From assembly GCF_004745865.1 (NCBI RefSeq), contig NZ_SRKZ01000004.1, positions 1 to 64,000 on the forward strand: 64,000 nt of DNA, written 5' to 3'. Shown one piece after another: positions 25,701 to 35,955 of this stretch. The notes below the pieces were generated by a model. That model saw nothing but the letters and a program-made list of their open reading frames with translations. It did no database searches and was not told the origin of the DNA. How positions within the stretch are numbered: position 1 is the stretch's first letter; each line of letters opens with the position of its first letter. Made by a program: the position numbers and the translations under genes. This DNA is from Hymenobacter wooponensis (GTDB taxonomy: Bacteria; Bacteroidota; Bacteroidia; Cytophagales; Hymenobacteraceae).

Positions 25701-27272
25701 ATGACCCGCGCGTCGCTTCTACACATACTGGACCACGTGAGCGAGATTTCGGACGCCGAAATCCGGGAGCTGGAACAGTTGGCGGCCGCCTTCCCGTACT
25801 GCCAGACGGCGCACATCCTACTGGCTAAGGCCGCCCACGACCGAGGCAGCATGCTGGCTAGCCAGCGGCTACGCCGGGCCGCCACCTACGCTACCAACCG
25901 CGAATTGCTGCGCCACCTCTTGGAACAGCCCGCGCCATCTCCAGCAGCATATACCCTTCCCACGGCTCAGCCGGAGGCCTTTGCCCCTGCTACCACACCA
26001 GCCGTTGATACTACAGAAGTAGCCGCTCATGAGCCGGCCACGACTAGCAGTGATGAATCTGTAGCAGAAACAGCCGACGTTTTAGAGCCGCAGGACGCAC
26101 TTCTGCCTGACGCAGAAGTTACCCCAGAGCTTACCGAAGAGGTAGAGCCCCAAGCCACAGGTCAAGAAAGTTATGCCGCACAGCAAGAAAGCGCTGAAGC
26201 TCCTATAACTGAGCCGTCCGCTTCATTTGAAACAGTATCTGCTGATGTTGTAGCAGAGGCTCCTGCTTCAGCGTATAGCGTAAGCGAAGAATTCTTACAC
26301 TCATCGGAGACTGAGCAAGCCCTGGTTTTGCCTGATGCAACTGCTACTACTGTAGCGCCTGAGGAAGTTGAGGCGCCGCAAGAAGATGCTAATAATGCTA
26401 CCGAGGAGCAACACCAACCACAGGCAGAGCCAGCTATAGAAGTTCCTGCCGCTGATCAGAGCTTTGTTGCAGATCTTACGCAGCCTGCGCCCTCCTCTGA
26501 TACACCTTTGGAGAAACTCGAAGATGAGCAGGAGGCTCCCGCCGTTGGGATAGTTGCACTTTCTGCTACAGAGGTGGAAACCGATGCGCCTACTGGCCTA
26601 GCAGACTCGGAAGCTTCGGAAGTCGAAACAACTATAGAAGCACTGGTTGAGGACTTACTCCCGCCTACGGCTCCTCCTATTCGGCCACCGGCTAATGCGG
26701 GTATCTCCCGATTTGAGTTTGACCTAGTAGAGCCAGCGCTGCCCGCTCCTTCAGCCTATCGGTTACCTGGCCTAGAGGATGAAAGCGAAGAGGAAGAAGA
26801 CTTTCCTTTACCCACCGTCTCCAAAACTGGAACGCCAGTCTTCCACGCCGATGCAGATCTGGGATACGCGTTAGGAGGTGGCAGCCGGCTGGGGTATGAT
26901 CTGCAGCCCCGCGATGGCTATACACTGGATCTGCCACTCGACTCTTTCTTTGAGCCCGATGCTCTGCTGCTGGCTCACATTGCTGCCAACCGGCCTAAGC
27001 CTACCAAGTCTTCTATTGATCTGATCAACCGCTTCCTGAAAGCGCAACCCCGGATCAAGTCGCCTGCCAACGATAGCAAACCAGCAGACGAACAAGCCGA
27101 CCTATCAGTGCGCAGCACGCAGGTAGCCCCCGCAATAGCCTCCGAGAGTTTAGCTAAAATCATGGTTAAGCAGGGCAAAATCGACAAAGCCATTGAAATA
27201 TATGAACGGTTGATGCAGCGCCAGCCAGAAAAAAAGGCGTACTTTGCCGATCAAATTCAACAACTGAAATAA
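25701..27272 (+). CDS. TPR protein with long acidic disordered middle
   Basis: The N-terminus (1-80, 'ELEQLAAAFPYCQTAHILLAKAAHD' in part) and the last 45 residues ('KIMVKQGKIDKAIEIYERLM') are helical and TPR-like. Between about 80 and 320 lies a Glu/Ala/Pro/Thr-rich low-complexity stretch likely to be disordered. Proteins of this plan commonly precede secG in Cytophagales. There is no signal peptide, so it is probably cytoplasmic. The function is unknown; membership of the lptE-secG operon suggests an envelope-related role. Confidence 0.75.
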   Translation: MTRASLLHILDHVSEISDAEIRELEQLAAAFPYCQTAHILLAKAAHDRGSMLASQRLRRAATYATNRELLRHLLEQPAPSPAAYTLPTAQPEAFAPATTPAVDTTEVAAHEPATTSSDESVAETADVLEPQDALLPDAEVTPELTEEVEPQATGQESYAAQQESAEAPITEPSASFETVSADVVAEAPASAYSVSEEFLHSSETEQALVLPDATATTVAPEEVEAPQEDANNATEEQHQPQAEPAIEVPAADQSFVADLTQPAPSSDTPLEKLEDEQEAPAVGIVALSATEVETDAPTGLADSEASEVETTIEALVEDLLPPTAPPIRPPANAGISRFEFDLVEPALPAPSAYRLPGLEDESEEEEDFPLPTVSKTGTPVFHADADLGYALGGGSRLGYDLQPRDGYTLDLPLDSFFEPDALLLAHIAANRPKPTKSSIDLINRFLKAQPRIKSPANDSKPADEQADLSVRSTQVAPAIASESLAKIMVKQGKIDKAIEIYERLMQRQPEKKAYFADQIQQLK

Positions 27273-27284
27273 CCTTCAGCTTAG

Positions 27285-27698
27285 ATGTACATCACCCTCG
27301 TTGTTCTGATTCTTTTTGTTTGCCTGTTGCTAGGCCTAGTCGTTCTGGCTCAGAACCCCAAAGGCGGCGGAATTTCCAGCCAATTTGGCGCGGGTGGTGC
27401 TGCTCAGCTCATGGGCGTAAAACGTACTGGTGACCTGCTGGAGCGCCTTACCTGGGGTTTAGCTATTGCTCTGATTGTGCTTAGCCTGGGCACCCATGTA
27501 ATTGGTGGTGCTGGCGCTGGCCCCGTACGGAGCGTAAACCAGCAGAAAGCACTGGAAACTCGCATTCCAACAGCTCCTGCTCCCGTTGGCCCTGGTGCTC
27601 CCGGTACTACGGTTCCTGGGGCAGCTGCTCCCGGTACAGCTCCATCTGCTGCTCCCACGGCCCCCGCTCAGCAGCCTGCCCCTACGCCGGCTCAATAG
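27285..27698 (+). CDS. secG: preprotein translocase subunit SecG
   Basis: SecG is the small two-helix subunit of the SecYEG channel. TM1 (residues 2-22) is followed by the conserved 'LAQNPKGGGISSQFGAGGAAQLMG' region and TM2 (about 52-74). The C-terminal 55 residues are Ala/Pro/Gly-rich, an extension usual in Bacteroidota SecG. It lies 12 nt after the TPR gene and is followed by a strong intrinsic terminator, so it ends the sigma-54 activator - lptE - TPR - secG operon. Confidence 0.92.
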   Translation: MYITLVVLILFVCLLLGLVVLAQNPKGGGISSQFGAGGAAQLMGVKRTGDLLERLTWGLAIALIVLSLGTHVIGGAGAGPVRSVNQQKALETRIPTAPAPVGPGAPGTTVPGAAAPGTAPSAAPTAPAQQPAPTPAQ

Positions 27699-27727
27699 AC
27701 TTTCGCAAGCTGCTTGCTTGGCTTATA

Positions 27728-27760
27728 TAGTGGCTCCCAAACAGGAGCCACTATTTTTTT
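27728..27760 (+). terminator. intrinsic terminator after secG
   Basis: TAGTGGCTCC (27728-27737) pairs with GGAGCCACTA (27744-27753), followed by seven T. Confidence 0.9.
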
Positions 27761-28004
27761 GTCTTCTTCCAACCCTTAAGCGCAACCGGCGTAAAGCGAG
27801 CCGACGCCCGAGTACCAGCTTCCAAGCGGCATTTTGTCGGCGAATTGTGCAGTATGACACGTCTGACAGCCTCAGGGAGGAAATCCTGACGGAAAAGTTC
27901 CCACTTAGCATCCATTATGTCAGGTTTTGCAGGGCTGGCACAGGAAGTGTAGCACGGACGTCACCCTCTTACTACAAGTAAACCTTTCAACCAAAACGTA
28001 CAAT
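27761..28004 (+). other. groES upstream region
   Basis: About 240 bp lie between the secG terminator and groES. I see no CIRCE inverted repeat (TTAGCACTC/GAGTGCTAA) and no clean TAnnTTTG box, so heat-shock control is not evident from known operators. Confidence 0.45.
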
Positions 28005-28295
28005 ATGTCGCTTAGCATCAAACCGCTGGCTGACCGCGTAATCATCGCGCCGGCCGCCGCCGAGGAAAAAACCAAATCGGGCATTATCATCCCCGACACG
28101 GCTAAGGAAAAACCCCAGCGTGGCGAAGTAGTAGCCGTAGGTGAAGGCAAAGTGGCCGACAACGGTACCACCATCAAGCCGCAGGTGAAAGCCGGCGACC
28201 AAGTGCTGTATGGTAAGTATGCTGGTACCGAGATTACCGTAGATGGTCAGGACTACCTCATCATGAAGGAGTCGGACATCTTCGCCGTTCTGTAA
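28005..28295 (+). CDS. groES: co-chaperonin GroES
   Basis: GroES is the heptameric lid of the GroEL folding chamber. The 96-residue product has '[28 protein letters not shown]', here split by the mobile loop, and ends with '[13 protein letters not shown]', both canonical. The reading frame is open upstream, but the ATG at 28005 fits the family start. It lies 43 nt before groEL. Confidence 0.97.
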   Translation: MSLSIKPLADRVIIAPAAAEEKTKSGIIIPDTAKEKPQRGEVVAVGEGKVADNGTTIKPQVKAGDQVLYGKYAGTEITVDGQDYLIMKESDIFAVL

Positions 28296-28317
28296 GCTAC
28301 TTCCACCCCCTCTCTGA

Positions 28318-29985
<1,668 letters not shown>

Positions 29986-30007
29986 TATCAGCTGTCTGGC
30001 GCCTCAC

Positions 30008-30067
30008 AGGCCTAGAACTAAAAAGCCCCGCTGGATTCCTCCGGCGGGGCTTTTTAGTTCTAGGCCT
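30008..30067. terminator. 24-bp hairpin after groEL
   Basis: Arms 30008-30031 and 30044-30067 are perfect complements with A/T tracts placed so that a T-run is transcribed in both directions. It ends groEL. Confidence 0.85.
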
Positions 30068-30297
30068 TTCTATTGTTCGTCGAAGGTAGATGATAGTGGC
30101 CAGCGCCTTGGCCTTACTACAATTGCCTCCATCTGTTTTAGCTGCCGCCTATCTAGTAAACTGAGGGCAATTCTAAGCAGGCCCCCTACTTCGTGGCTAG
30201 ATGGTAGCTAAGCCAATGCGCTATACTTCAAACTCTATACTGTGGTGTAGAAGAGAAAGGCTGGAATTAATTGCGTAGTGCTCTCTTTTGCTCAACT
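30068..30297. other. spacer between the groEL and peptide-transporter terminators
   Basis: This 230-bp stretch shows no open frame of note, no promoter box facing a gene and no repeat. It is simply enclosed by two terminator hairpins. Confidence 0.5.
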
Positions 30298-30347
30298 GTC
30301 ACGAAAAAGCCCCTGGCTGCAATTGCAGCCAGGGGCTTTTTCATGAC
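30298..30347. terminator. terminator hairpin of the POT transporter gene
   Basis: This is a 50-bp near-perfect palindrome (25-bp arms, one G-U type mismatch) with an A-run on the left that becomes a T-run on the minus strand. It lies 15 nt past the stop of the leftward transporter gene. Confidence 0.85.
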
Positions 30348-30361
30348 AGAACAAATGCAAG

Positions 30362-32095
30362 TTATGCCGTTACAGGCTCCTCCATCATGGTGAAAAGACG
30401 CTTGTAGATCAGGAACAAAATTAGGGAGGCCACAGCCGACAGGCCTACGAAAATCATGAAGAAGTCGTAAAGGCTAGTGATTTGGAAACCTAGGAACGTA
30501 GGCCAGTGCGCAGTCAACTCTAGGCTGCTAAGTTTGGCGGTAACCTCGGCGGTAGCCTGAGTGGTGCCGTTCAGAATGCCAGGAAGATTGATACCTTCTT
30601 TAGCTGCCTTAGAGAATTCACCGGGGCCGGGAGGATACAGGCCCGATAGTACACCTGCCAGTTTGTTGCCTGCTGCCGTAGCTAAGAACCATACTGCCAT
30701 CAGCAAGGAAGCAAAGCGAGCGGGTGCCAACTTGTTTACGAGTGCCAAACCGATAGGCGACAAGCACAACTCCGCAAAGGTGTGCACCATGTACATGGTG
30801 ATCAGCCAGAACATGCTCACTTTGGTGCTAGCATCTACACCTTTCACCCCAAAGGCAATGATGAGGTAGCCAACCGCCATCAGCATGAGGCTGATAGCCA
30901 TTTTCAAAGGGGATGAAGGCTCGGCACCTCGCTTGCCGAGGAACGTCCAGAGTACCGCAAAAATTGGAGCGAATACAATGATGAACAGGGCATTTGCCGA
31001 TTGGAAATACGAAGCAGGCACTACATATGAGCCAAGCGTACGGTCGGTTTGTTCATCGGCGAAGAAGGTCAGTGAGGCACCAGCCTGCTCAAACGTACCC
31101 CAGAAGAAGATTACGAAGAAGCTAAGGATAAAAATCACGTAGATTTTCTGCTTCTCGCGGGCAGTTAGCGTGGGGTCCGTTAGGATCGTGATTGGAGCCA
31201 CAATCATGGCAGAAAATACCAGGGCACCAATCCAGTCACGATCCATTAGCCAGGCTATAGCGGCATATACCACGGCAAATAGACCGATAAGCATAGGGAG
31301 CTTGCTTGCAAAGCTCTTAGCAGGCTGCGCAATGGTTTCAGAGCGAACGGGGCTATCCGTTTGCACGGGCACCACGGGCGAATGTTCTACGGTGCGCTCA
31401 GGCTTAGCCCCCAGCGGGGCCCCTTCGGCCGTTACAACGTATTTATTCTTCAGCAGTTCAAAGGTGAGGCTACCTACCAGCATACCAATACCAGCGGCTA
31501 GGAATCCCCATTTAAAGTCGGCAGGGTTACCGGTATCACCGAGTGTGCCGCACACTAGAGGCGAGAAAAAGGCCCCCAGGTTGATGCCCATGTAGAAAAT
31601 GGTGTAGGCCGCATCAATGCGAGAGTCGCCTTTAGGATAGAGCGAGCCTACCATAGAGGAGATATTGGGCTTGAAGAAACCATTGCCGAAAATCAAACAG
31701 CCCAGGCCTAAGAAGAACAGCAATAGCTGCGCCGAGGGCACCGAAGTTTGGTTGGCGGTGTACATTGAAGCTGAGAAGAACAAGCTGAACTGGCCTAGAG
31801 CCATCAGCAGGCCGCCTACCAAGATAGATCGGCGGTTACCCCAGTACCGGTCAGCCATATACCCACCCAGCAAGGGAGTTAGATACACAAGCGAAGTATA
31901 GTTGCCGTAGATGAGCGATGACATCTCCTTGTTCATCAGGAGAGCCTTCAGCATGTACAACGACAACAAGGCCCGCATGCCATAGTAGCTGAACCGCTCC
32001 CACATTTCGGTGGCGAAGAGCACGTACAGGCCCTTCGGATGGCTGGTCTGAGCGGCCAGAGCCGGCTGCTCCTGCACAGCAGAGGTGGTTTGCAT
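30362..32095 (-). CDS. POT-family proton-coupled peptide transporter
   Basis: This is an inner-membrane symporter of the POT/PTR2 family that imports di- and tripeptides with protons. The 577-residue protein shows the family start 'FATEMWERFSYYGMRALLSLYM' (the ExxERFxYY proton-coupling motif), 'GGYMADRYWGNRRSILVG' and the PTR2 signature region 'KPNISSMVGSLYP'. About 14 TM helices are visible. The insertion between the bundles (about 235-275) is Pro/Ser-rich. I use the ATG at 32095; upstream residues of the open frame do not resemble the family. Confidence 0.9.
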   Translation of the reverse strand: MQTTSAVQEQPALAAQTSHPKGLYVLFATEMWERFSYYGMRALLSLYMLKALLMNKEMSSLIYGNYTSLVYLTPLLGGYMADRYWGNRRSILVGGLLMALGQFSLFFSASMYTANQTSVPSAQLLLFFLGLGCLIFGNGFFKPNISSMVGSLYPKGDSRIDAAYTIFYMGINLGAFFSPLVCGTLGDTGNPADFKWGFLAAGIGMLVGSLTFELLKNKYVVTAEGAPLGAKPERTVEHSPVVPVQTDSPVRSETIAQPAKSFASKLPMLIGLFAVVYAAIAWLMDRDWIGALVFSAMIVAPITILTDPTLTAREKQKIYVIFILSFFVIFFWGTFEQAGASLTFFADEQTDRTLGSYVVPASYFQSANALFIIVFAPIFAVLWTFLGKRGAEPSSPLKMAISLMLMAVGYLIIAFGVKGVDASTKVSMFWLITMYMVHTFAELCLSPIGLALVNKLAPARFASLLMAVWFLATAAGNKLAGVLSGLYPPGPGEFSKAAKEGINLPGILNGTTQATAEVTAKLSSLELTAHWPTFLGFQITSLYDFFMIFVGLSAVASLILFLIYKRLFTMMEEPVTA

Positions 32096-32556
32096 GAAAG
32101 GTAAATAAGAGTGATGAGGAATGAGAAAACCAGCGGCTGCAACCACTTGGTGGGTTGGTAAAGCTACAAAAGTTTCGTTAGCCAGTTGTACTGGCCCTTT
32201 AGGGGTTTAATCGAAGTCAGGTAATGGAAAATTCTTGCCAATAAATGGGCTAGCCCTCTTCATCAGCCCATATCCATGTGTCTTTGCTCTCTTACAGGCA
32301 GCAACCTATGTAGTGAAAGCAAAACCTCTCAGGCGGCAGAAGCAACTTTCAGAACCGTTTAGCCTCTTTGCCTGGTTGCTAGCCAGCGGCTGGTTTGCAC
32401 CAGTCGTCCGGAGTGCATCATGTGGTTGCATAGGCTGACTTAGCTCGGATCTACTAATAGGTCTAGACGCTCTAAAATTGGAGCAGTGGCAACTTCTCTG
32501 TTTCTGAATCTTTTTAACCCACTACTTTTGCGGCCTTCACCCCTTTTTTTCCTTTT
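32096..32556. other. divergent spacer with S1/P1 nuclease promoter
   Basis: Between the peptide transporter and the nuclease, the one clear signal is TACTTTTG at 32523-32530, a -7 box 26 nt before the nuclease ATG. A short reading frame at 32235-32438 has no family resemblance and poor codon pattern. Confidence 0.55.
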
Positions 32557-33342
32557 ATGCGCAAGCGTCTTCTTCCGCTGTTCCTATTGCTTATTTCGCC
32601 GCTAACCCTATGGGCCTGGGGCGTCGATGGTCATCGGGCCGTGGGTAAAATTGCCGAACAGCACCTTTCCCGCCATGCTCGCCAGGAAGTGCAGCGTCTT
32701 TTGGGCACTGAAACGCTCACTATGGTGAGCACTTGGCCCGACGAAATCCGTTTCTACCCCGAGTTCAAAGAAACCGGCCCCTGGCACTACGTGAACACGC
32801 CCTCTGGCCTTACCCACGATCAGTATGTGCAGCAGCTTACTGCCCAAACGTCGCCAAACGCGTACAACGTTTTGGAAGCCAAATTAAAAGAGCTAAAAGA
32901 TCCTAGTAAGTCGCAGGCGGAAAAGGTGGCAGCGCTCAAGTTTGTAGTGCACATTGTAGGAGACGTACACCAGCCCCTACACGCTGGACATGCCGAGGAC
33001 AAAGGCGGCAACGATATTAAAGTGCAGTACCGCGGCAAGGAAACTAACCTGCACAGCCTCTGGGACAGCGGCCTGATTGACTATCAGGGCCTGACCTACA
33101 CCGAAATGGCAACCCAATACGATCAGCGCCTGCACAAGAAGGACGTCAAAGCCCTGCAAAAGGCAGCCCCGGAGCAGTGGCTGTGGGAATCTTACCAGGC
33201 CTGCGAGCGCCTGTACAAAGAAACTCCTACGGGCTCCGACCTCAATTACACGTACTACCCCCAGCATGCCGAGCTCATGCAGCAGCGCATTGTGGAGGCC
33301 GGTGTGCGGCTGGCCGGTGTGCTGAACGAGACGTTTAAATAG
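32557..33342 (+). CDS. secreted S1/P1-type nuclease
   Basis: This is a zinc-dependent single-strand nuclease/3'-nucleotidase of the S1/P1 family. The signal peptide ends before 'WGVDGHRAVGKIAEQHL'; the mature N-terminal Trp is a zinc ligand in this family. The other trinuclear-zinc motifs are visible: 'WHYVNTP', 'HIVGDVHQPLHAGHAEDKGG' and 'NLHSLWDSGLI'. At 261 residues it is full length. Acting outside the cytoplasm, it probably scavenges nucleotides from RNA or DNA. It is a single gene followed by a strong hairpin. Confidence 0.92.
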   Translation: MRKRLLPLFLLLISPLTLWAWGVDGHRAVGKIAEQHLSRHARQEVQRLLGTETLTMVSTWPDEIRFYPEFKETGPWHYVNTPSGLTHDQYVQQLTAQTSPNAYNVLEAKLKELKDPSKSQAEKVAALKFVVHIVGDVHQPLHAGHAEDKGGNDIKVQYRGKETNLHSLWDSGLIDYQGLTYTEMATQYDQRLHKKDVKALQKAAPEQWLWESYQACERLYKETPTGSDLNYTYYPQHAELMQQRIVEAGVRLAGVLNETFK

Positions 33343-33403
33343 CCTTTATACTTGCTAAAGCAGCTTTACTAAGCTCCGCTTTCTGCAAGAGCAGCTATTG
33401 CTA

Positions 33404-33459
33404 ATACGCCTAAAGAAAAAGCTCCGGTCAGTTGGCCGGAGCTTTTTCTTTAGGCGTAT
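33404..33459. terminator. 24-bp hairpin after the S1/P1 nuclease gene
   Basis: Arms 33404-33427 and 33436-33459 are perfect complements with A-run and T-run flanks, between convergent genes, so it is likely bidirectional. Confidence 0.85.
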
Positions 33460-33500
33460 ACTGCTGTTATCCATGTAGTCTAAACGCTCATAACTAAGCA

Positions 33501-33995
33501 TTAGGCAGGTTGGCCTACTGTCCATCCTGCCCGTGGTGTTGTAGGGCGATAAGGGCCCTGCACTAGTCGGTCGGCTACAATTCCAGCCACAAAGGCATAA
33601 ATCCCTTTGTGCACCAAGTCAATTACCTGCTCATCTCGGGGCCACGTCCAAGGCAGTGCTCCTACACCAGTGGCATTTTCCAGGGTTTGGTCATTGAGCA
33701 ACCGAAAATTCAGAAATAAAAAGGAGCCTACTGGCCCTCGCACGCCCCGGGCTGCCATTACTCCGCGTACTGCGCCAAGTATAATACCCTGCCCCCAATG
33801 CATGGCCCAGTTCATTCCCAGCCGCTCCTCATCGGGCCGGTGAGGCAACCGCAGCAGGCGTTCCAGGGTGTGGGCCGGCACATAGGAGTTGGGACGATGG
33901 GTAAAGCGTTGCTCTACTTTTTCAGCTAGGGTCATGGCGGCTACGCCAGCAGTACCCGCAACAATGCCCCACAGGGCGGCCTCGCTTAGTTTCAT
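33501..33995 (-). CDS. small membrane protein, unrecognised
   Basis: The 164-residue protein has a hydrophobic N-terminus ('ALWGIVAGTAGVAAMTLAEKV'), a central glycine-rich hydrophobic segment ('MHWGQGIILGAVRGVMAARG') and a third near the C-terminus ('GIYAFVAGIVADRLV'). It may therefore be a three-helix inner-membrane protein. The layout recalls small YagU-like or DUF1440-like proteins, but I am not sure of this. The ATG at 33995 fits the hydrophobic start better than 34031. Confidence 0.6.
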   Translation of the reverse strand: MKLSEAALWGIVAGTAGVAAMTLAEKVEQRFTHRPNSYVPAHTLERLLRLPHRPDEERLGMNWAMHWGQGIILGAVRGVMAARGVRGPVGSFLFLNFRLLNDQTLENATGVGALPWTWPRDEQVIDLVHKGIYAFVAGIVADRLVQGPYRPTTPRAGWTVGQPA

Positions 33996-34336
33996 AGCAT
34001 CAGGTAAGGGAAGAAATACCCTGTGCGGCATTTCAGGTCAGATCAGTAGAACGTACGCGGTGGTCGTAGCTCTGTTATACCCGAGCTTATCGGCGTACTG
34101 GTTTAGCTGACTTGTCACCCTCTCCTCAATCGACTTAATACCCGGCTGCTATAGCGTAGCGGGCACTCTGCATCCTACTCGCCAACACACTATACACTAC
34201 GTATAAGTACGCACTGCAGGTCCTAAATTCCTCTCTTGATTAGCCACAGATATTTATAATAGAATATTACTTTGATCTTTTTGCAAATCAACCTGTTAAG
34301 CTTGTATCCTATATTTGATCCTCCGAAATTTGGATT
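33996..34336. other. spacer with promoter of the 71-aa gene
   Basis: The stretch is AT-rich toward its right end. TATATTTG at 34310-34317 is a perfect -7 box 20 nt before the ATG at 34337. Nothing else is recognisable. Confidence 0.55.
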
Positions 34337-34552
34337 ATGAAACTCTTACTTCTCATGTGGATGAGCCAGCATCCCTACCTGATAAATACGGAGCAGGGAG
34401 ACCAACAGGTAGCAACAGCGGCCCTGCAATTCACGCAAGACATTAATCGTATGCTAGTGCCATATGAGCGTAGCTTGCTGGAAAGAGTAGCTCGCCGCGA
34501 GATAACTCTAGGCCATTTGCTGGCTTATTTGCGAGAGTACGAAGAGGCGTAA
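34337..34552 (+). CDS. 71-residue small protein, unrecognised
   Basis: This short gene has its own -7 box (TATATTTG, 34310-34317) upstream and an intrinsic terminator 18 nt after its stop, which supports a real transcript. The product has no signal peptide. The first 15 residues are hydrophobic (MKLLLLMWMSQH) and the rest is amphipathic helix with charged pairs ('RSLLERVARREITLGHLLAYLREYEEA' in part). No family is recognised. Confidence 0.6.
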   Translation: MKLLLLMWMSQHPYLINTEQGDQQVATAALQFTQDINRMLVPYERSLLERVARREITLGHLLAYLREYEEA

Positions 34553-34570
34553 GACACTCTCAACTACATA

Positions 34571-34609
34571 CAAAAAGCTCCGGCCTATTTGATAGGCCGG
34601 AGCTTTTTG
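34571..34609 (+). terminator. intrinsic terminator after the 71-aa gene
   Basis: Arms 34571-34587 and 34593-34609 are 17-bp perfect complements with terminal T-run. It can serve the leftward SDR gene as well. Confidence 0.85.
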
Positions 34610-34681
34610 TGTGAAAACAGAGCTGAAGGAAACCGCTCCTAGTAAGACATCATGCTTACTTAAATCCAAGATCTGATACCG

Positions 34682-35725
34682 TTAGTCTTGCTTCGCATGA
34701 CCATTGCTAGATTTTGTGTTCTTGTTGGTAAACCAAGCGGCCAGTGCAACTCCGGCGCCAGCCAATAAAGCTGTGCGCAGGGCGGGACTACCCGTAGTAA
34801 CGGCTTGAGTGTAAAAGCTGGTTTCGCGGGTGTGCCCGGGGTAATTGCCGCGCTCCTCCAGGTTACCAATGGGTCGGTCGAGACCATTATCACTTAGTGG
34901 GCCGGGGGCATAATCGGCCTTCTCCTGTTTAGAGAAGGATTTCTCCATAAACTTATCAAGCAGGGCTGGCGTCCAGTTCTCCATACCAATAAAGGCACGG
35001 CCACCGCCACCAATTACCACGGAGCGCTCAGGAGTCTCGCAGCAGTGCAGAATGCCACGAGCTACTGTTTCGGGAGCGTAAGCTGGTGGTGCATGTTTCG
35101 CCTCTCGCTCCATATAGTTCTTAGCGTGCAACGGATAGGGAGTATCAATAGCCGCGGGCTGGATGAGCGTAACGGATATTGGGGCGCCATCCATCTCTAA
35201 TTCCATTCGTAGGCCATCGGTAAAGCCTTTTACAGCGTGCTTGCTGGCCGAGTAGATGGTTTGCAGGATAGCGGTTATGTCTGACAGGATGCTGCCTAGG
35301 TTAATGATGGCTCCGCCCTTCGATTTTAAATGCTTTGCGGCTTCCAGCGAACCGTAAATCAAGCCCCACAGGTTTGTGTCGAAGAGCTTGCGCATGTCTT
35401 CGATAGGAATGTCCTCGATTTTGCCATAGATAGATACTCCAGCATTATTAATCCAGGTATCGAAACCGCCAAACTGCTGCTGAGCTTTACGGGCAATTGC
35501 CTGCACATCCTCCTGCCGGCTTACATCGGCCACTACGTATACCGCTTGACCACCACTTTGCGTAATTTCCTCAGTTAGTTGCCGCAGGGCATCCTCGCTA
35601 CGCGAGGCCAACACGAGCTTCGCACCTTTTTTAGCGGCCATTCGAGCCGTTACTAGGCCTATACCGGATGAAGCACCAGTGATGACAATGGTTTGGTTCT
35701 TTAGTTTTTTGAGTTTGACTTTCAT
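34682..35725 (-). CDS. SDR-family oxidoreductase
   Basis: This is a classical short-chain dehydrogenase: cofactor motif 'VITGASSGIGLVTARMA' (TGxxxGxG), 'NNAGVSIYG' (NAG), the catalytic Ser in 'INLGSILSD' and 'YSASKHAVKGF' (YxxxK). Arg after the second strand ('LVLASRSEDAL') favours NADP(H). The family core ends near residue 255. The remaining 90 residues carry a hydrophobic C-terminal segment ('ALLAGAGVALAAWF') suggesting a membrane tail. The substrate is unknown. Confidence 0.88.
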   Translation of the reverse strand: MKVKLKKLKNQTIVITGASSGIGLVTARMAAKKGAKLVLASRSEDALRQLTEEITQSGGQAVYVVADVSRQEDVQAIARKAQQQFGGFDTWINNAGVSIYGKIEDIPIEDMRKLFDTNLWGLIYGSLEAAKHLKSKGGAIINLGSILSDITAILQTIYSASKHAVKGFTDGLRMELEMDGAPISVTLIQPAAIDTPYPLHAKNYMEREAKHAPPAYAPETVARGILHCCETPERSVVIGGGGRAFIGMENWTPALLDKFMEKSFSKQEKADYAPGPLSDNGLDRPIGNLEERGNYPGHTRETSFYTQAVTTGSPALRTALLAGAGVALAAWFTNKNTKSSNGHAKQD

Positions 35726-35943
35726 AGTCTTTACGTCGGGTAGTAAACAGGATAGAAACGATGCAGTTGTAGCTAGGCCACTAGCTGCTCAACGTTCTAC
35801 GGCATACCACTGCAACAGACTGCTAAAACACAATATTTTATATCTATTAGACTATCACAAGAGAGTTAACTCGTCTACCTGCCACTAACCTTAAGTGGCC
35901 TAGGACAATGTAATTCTCATGTACCTCCTGCCCTTATTCGCTG

Positions 35944-35951
35944 TAGATTTG
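35944..35951 (+). promoter_or_regulatory. rsmE promoter -7 box
   Basis: TAGATTTG matches TAnnTTTG and ends 4 nt before the rsmE ATG at 35956, predicting an almost leaderless mRNA. Confidence 0.55.
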
Positions 35952-35955
35952 CCTT

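Noticed and set aside
27936-27954. Possible sigma-54 promoter (TGGCAC...GC) upstream of groES, tempting because a sigma-54 activator gene is nearby
   Set aside because: The distance between the GG and GC elements is about three bases too long for a -24/-12 promoter, and the TTGC part is missing.
27699-28004. CIRCE/HrcA operator before groESL
   Set aside because: No TTAGCACTC-N9-GAGTGCTAA or near match is present.
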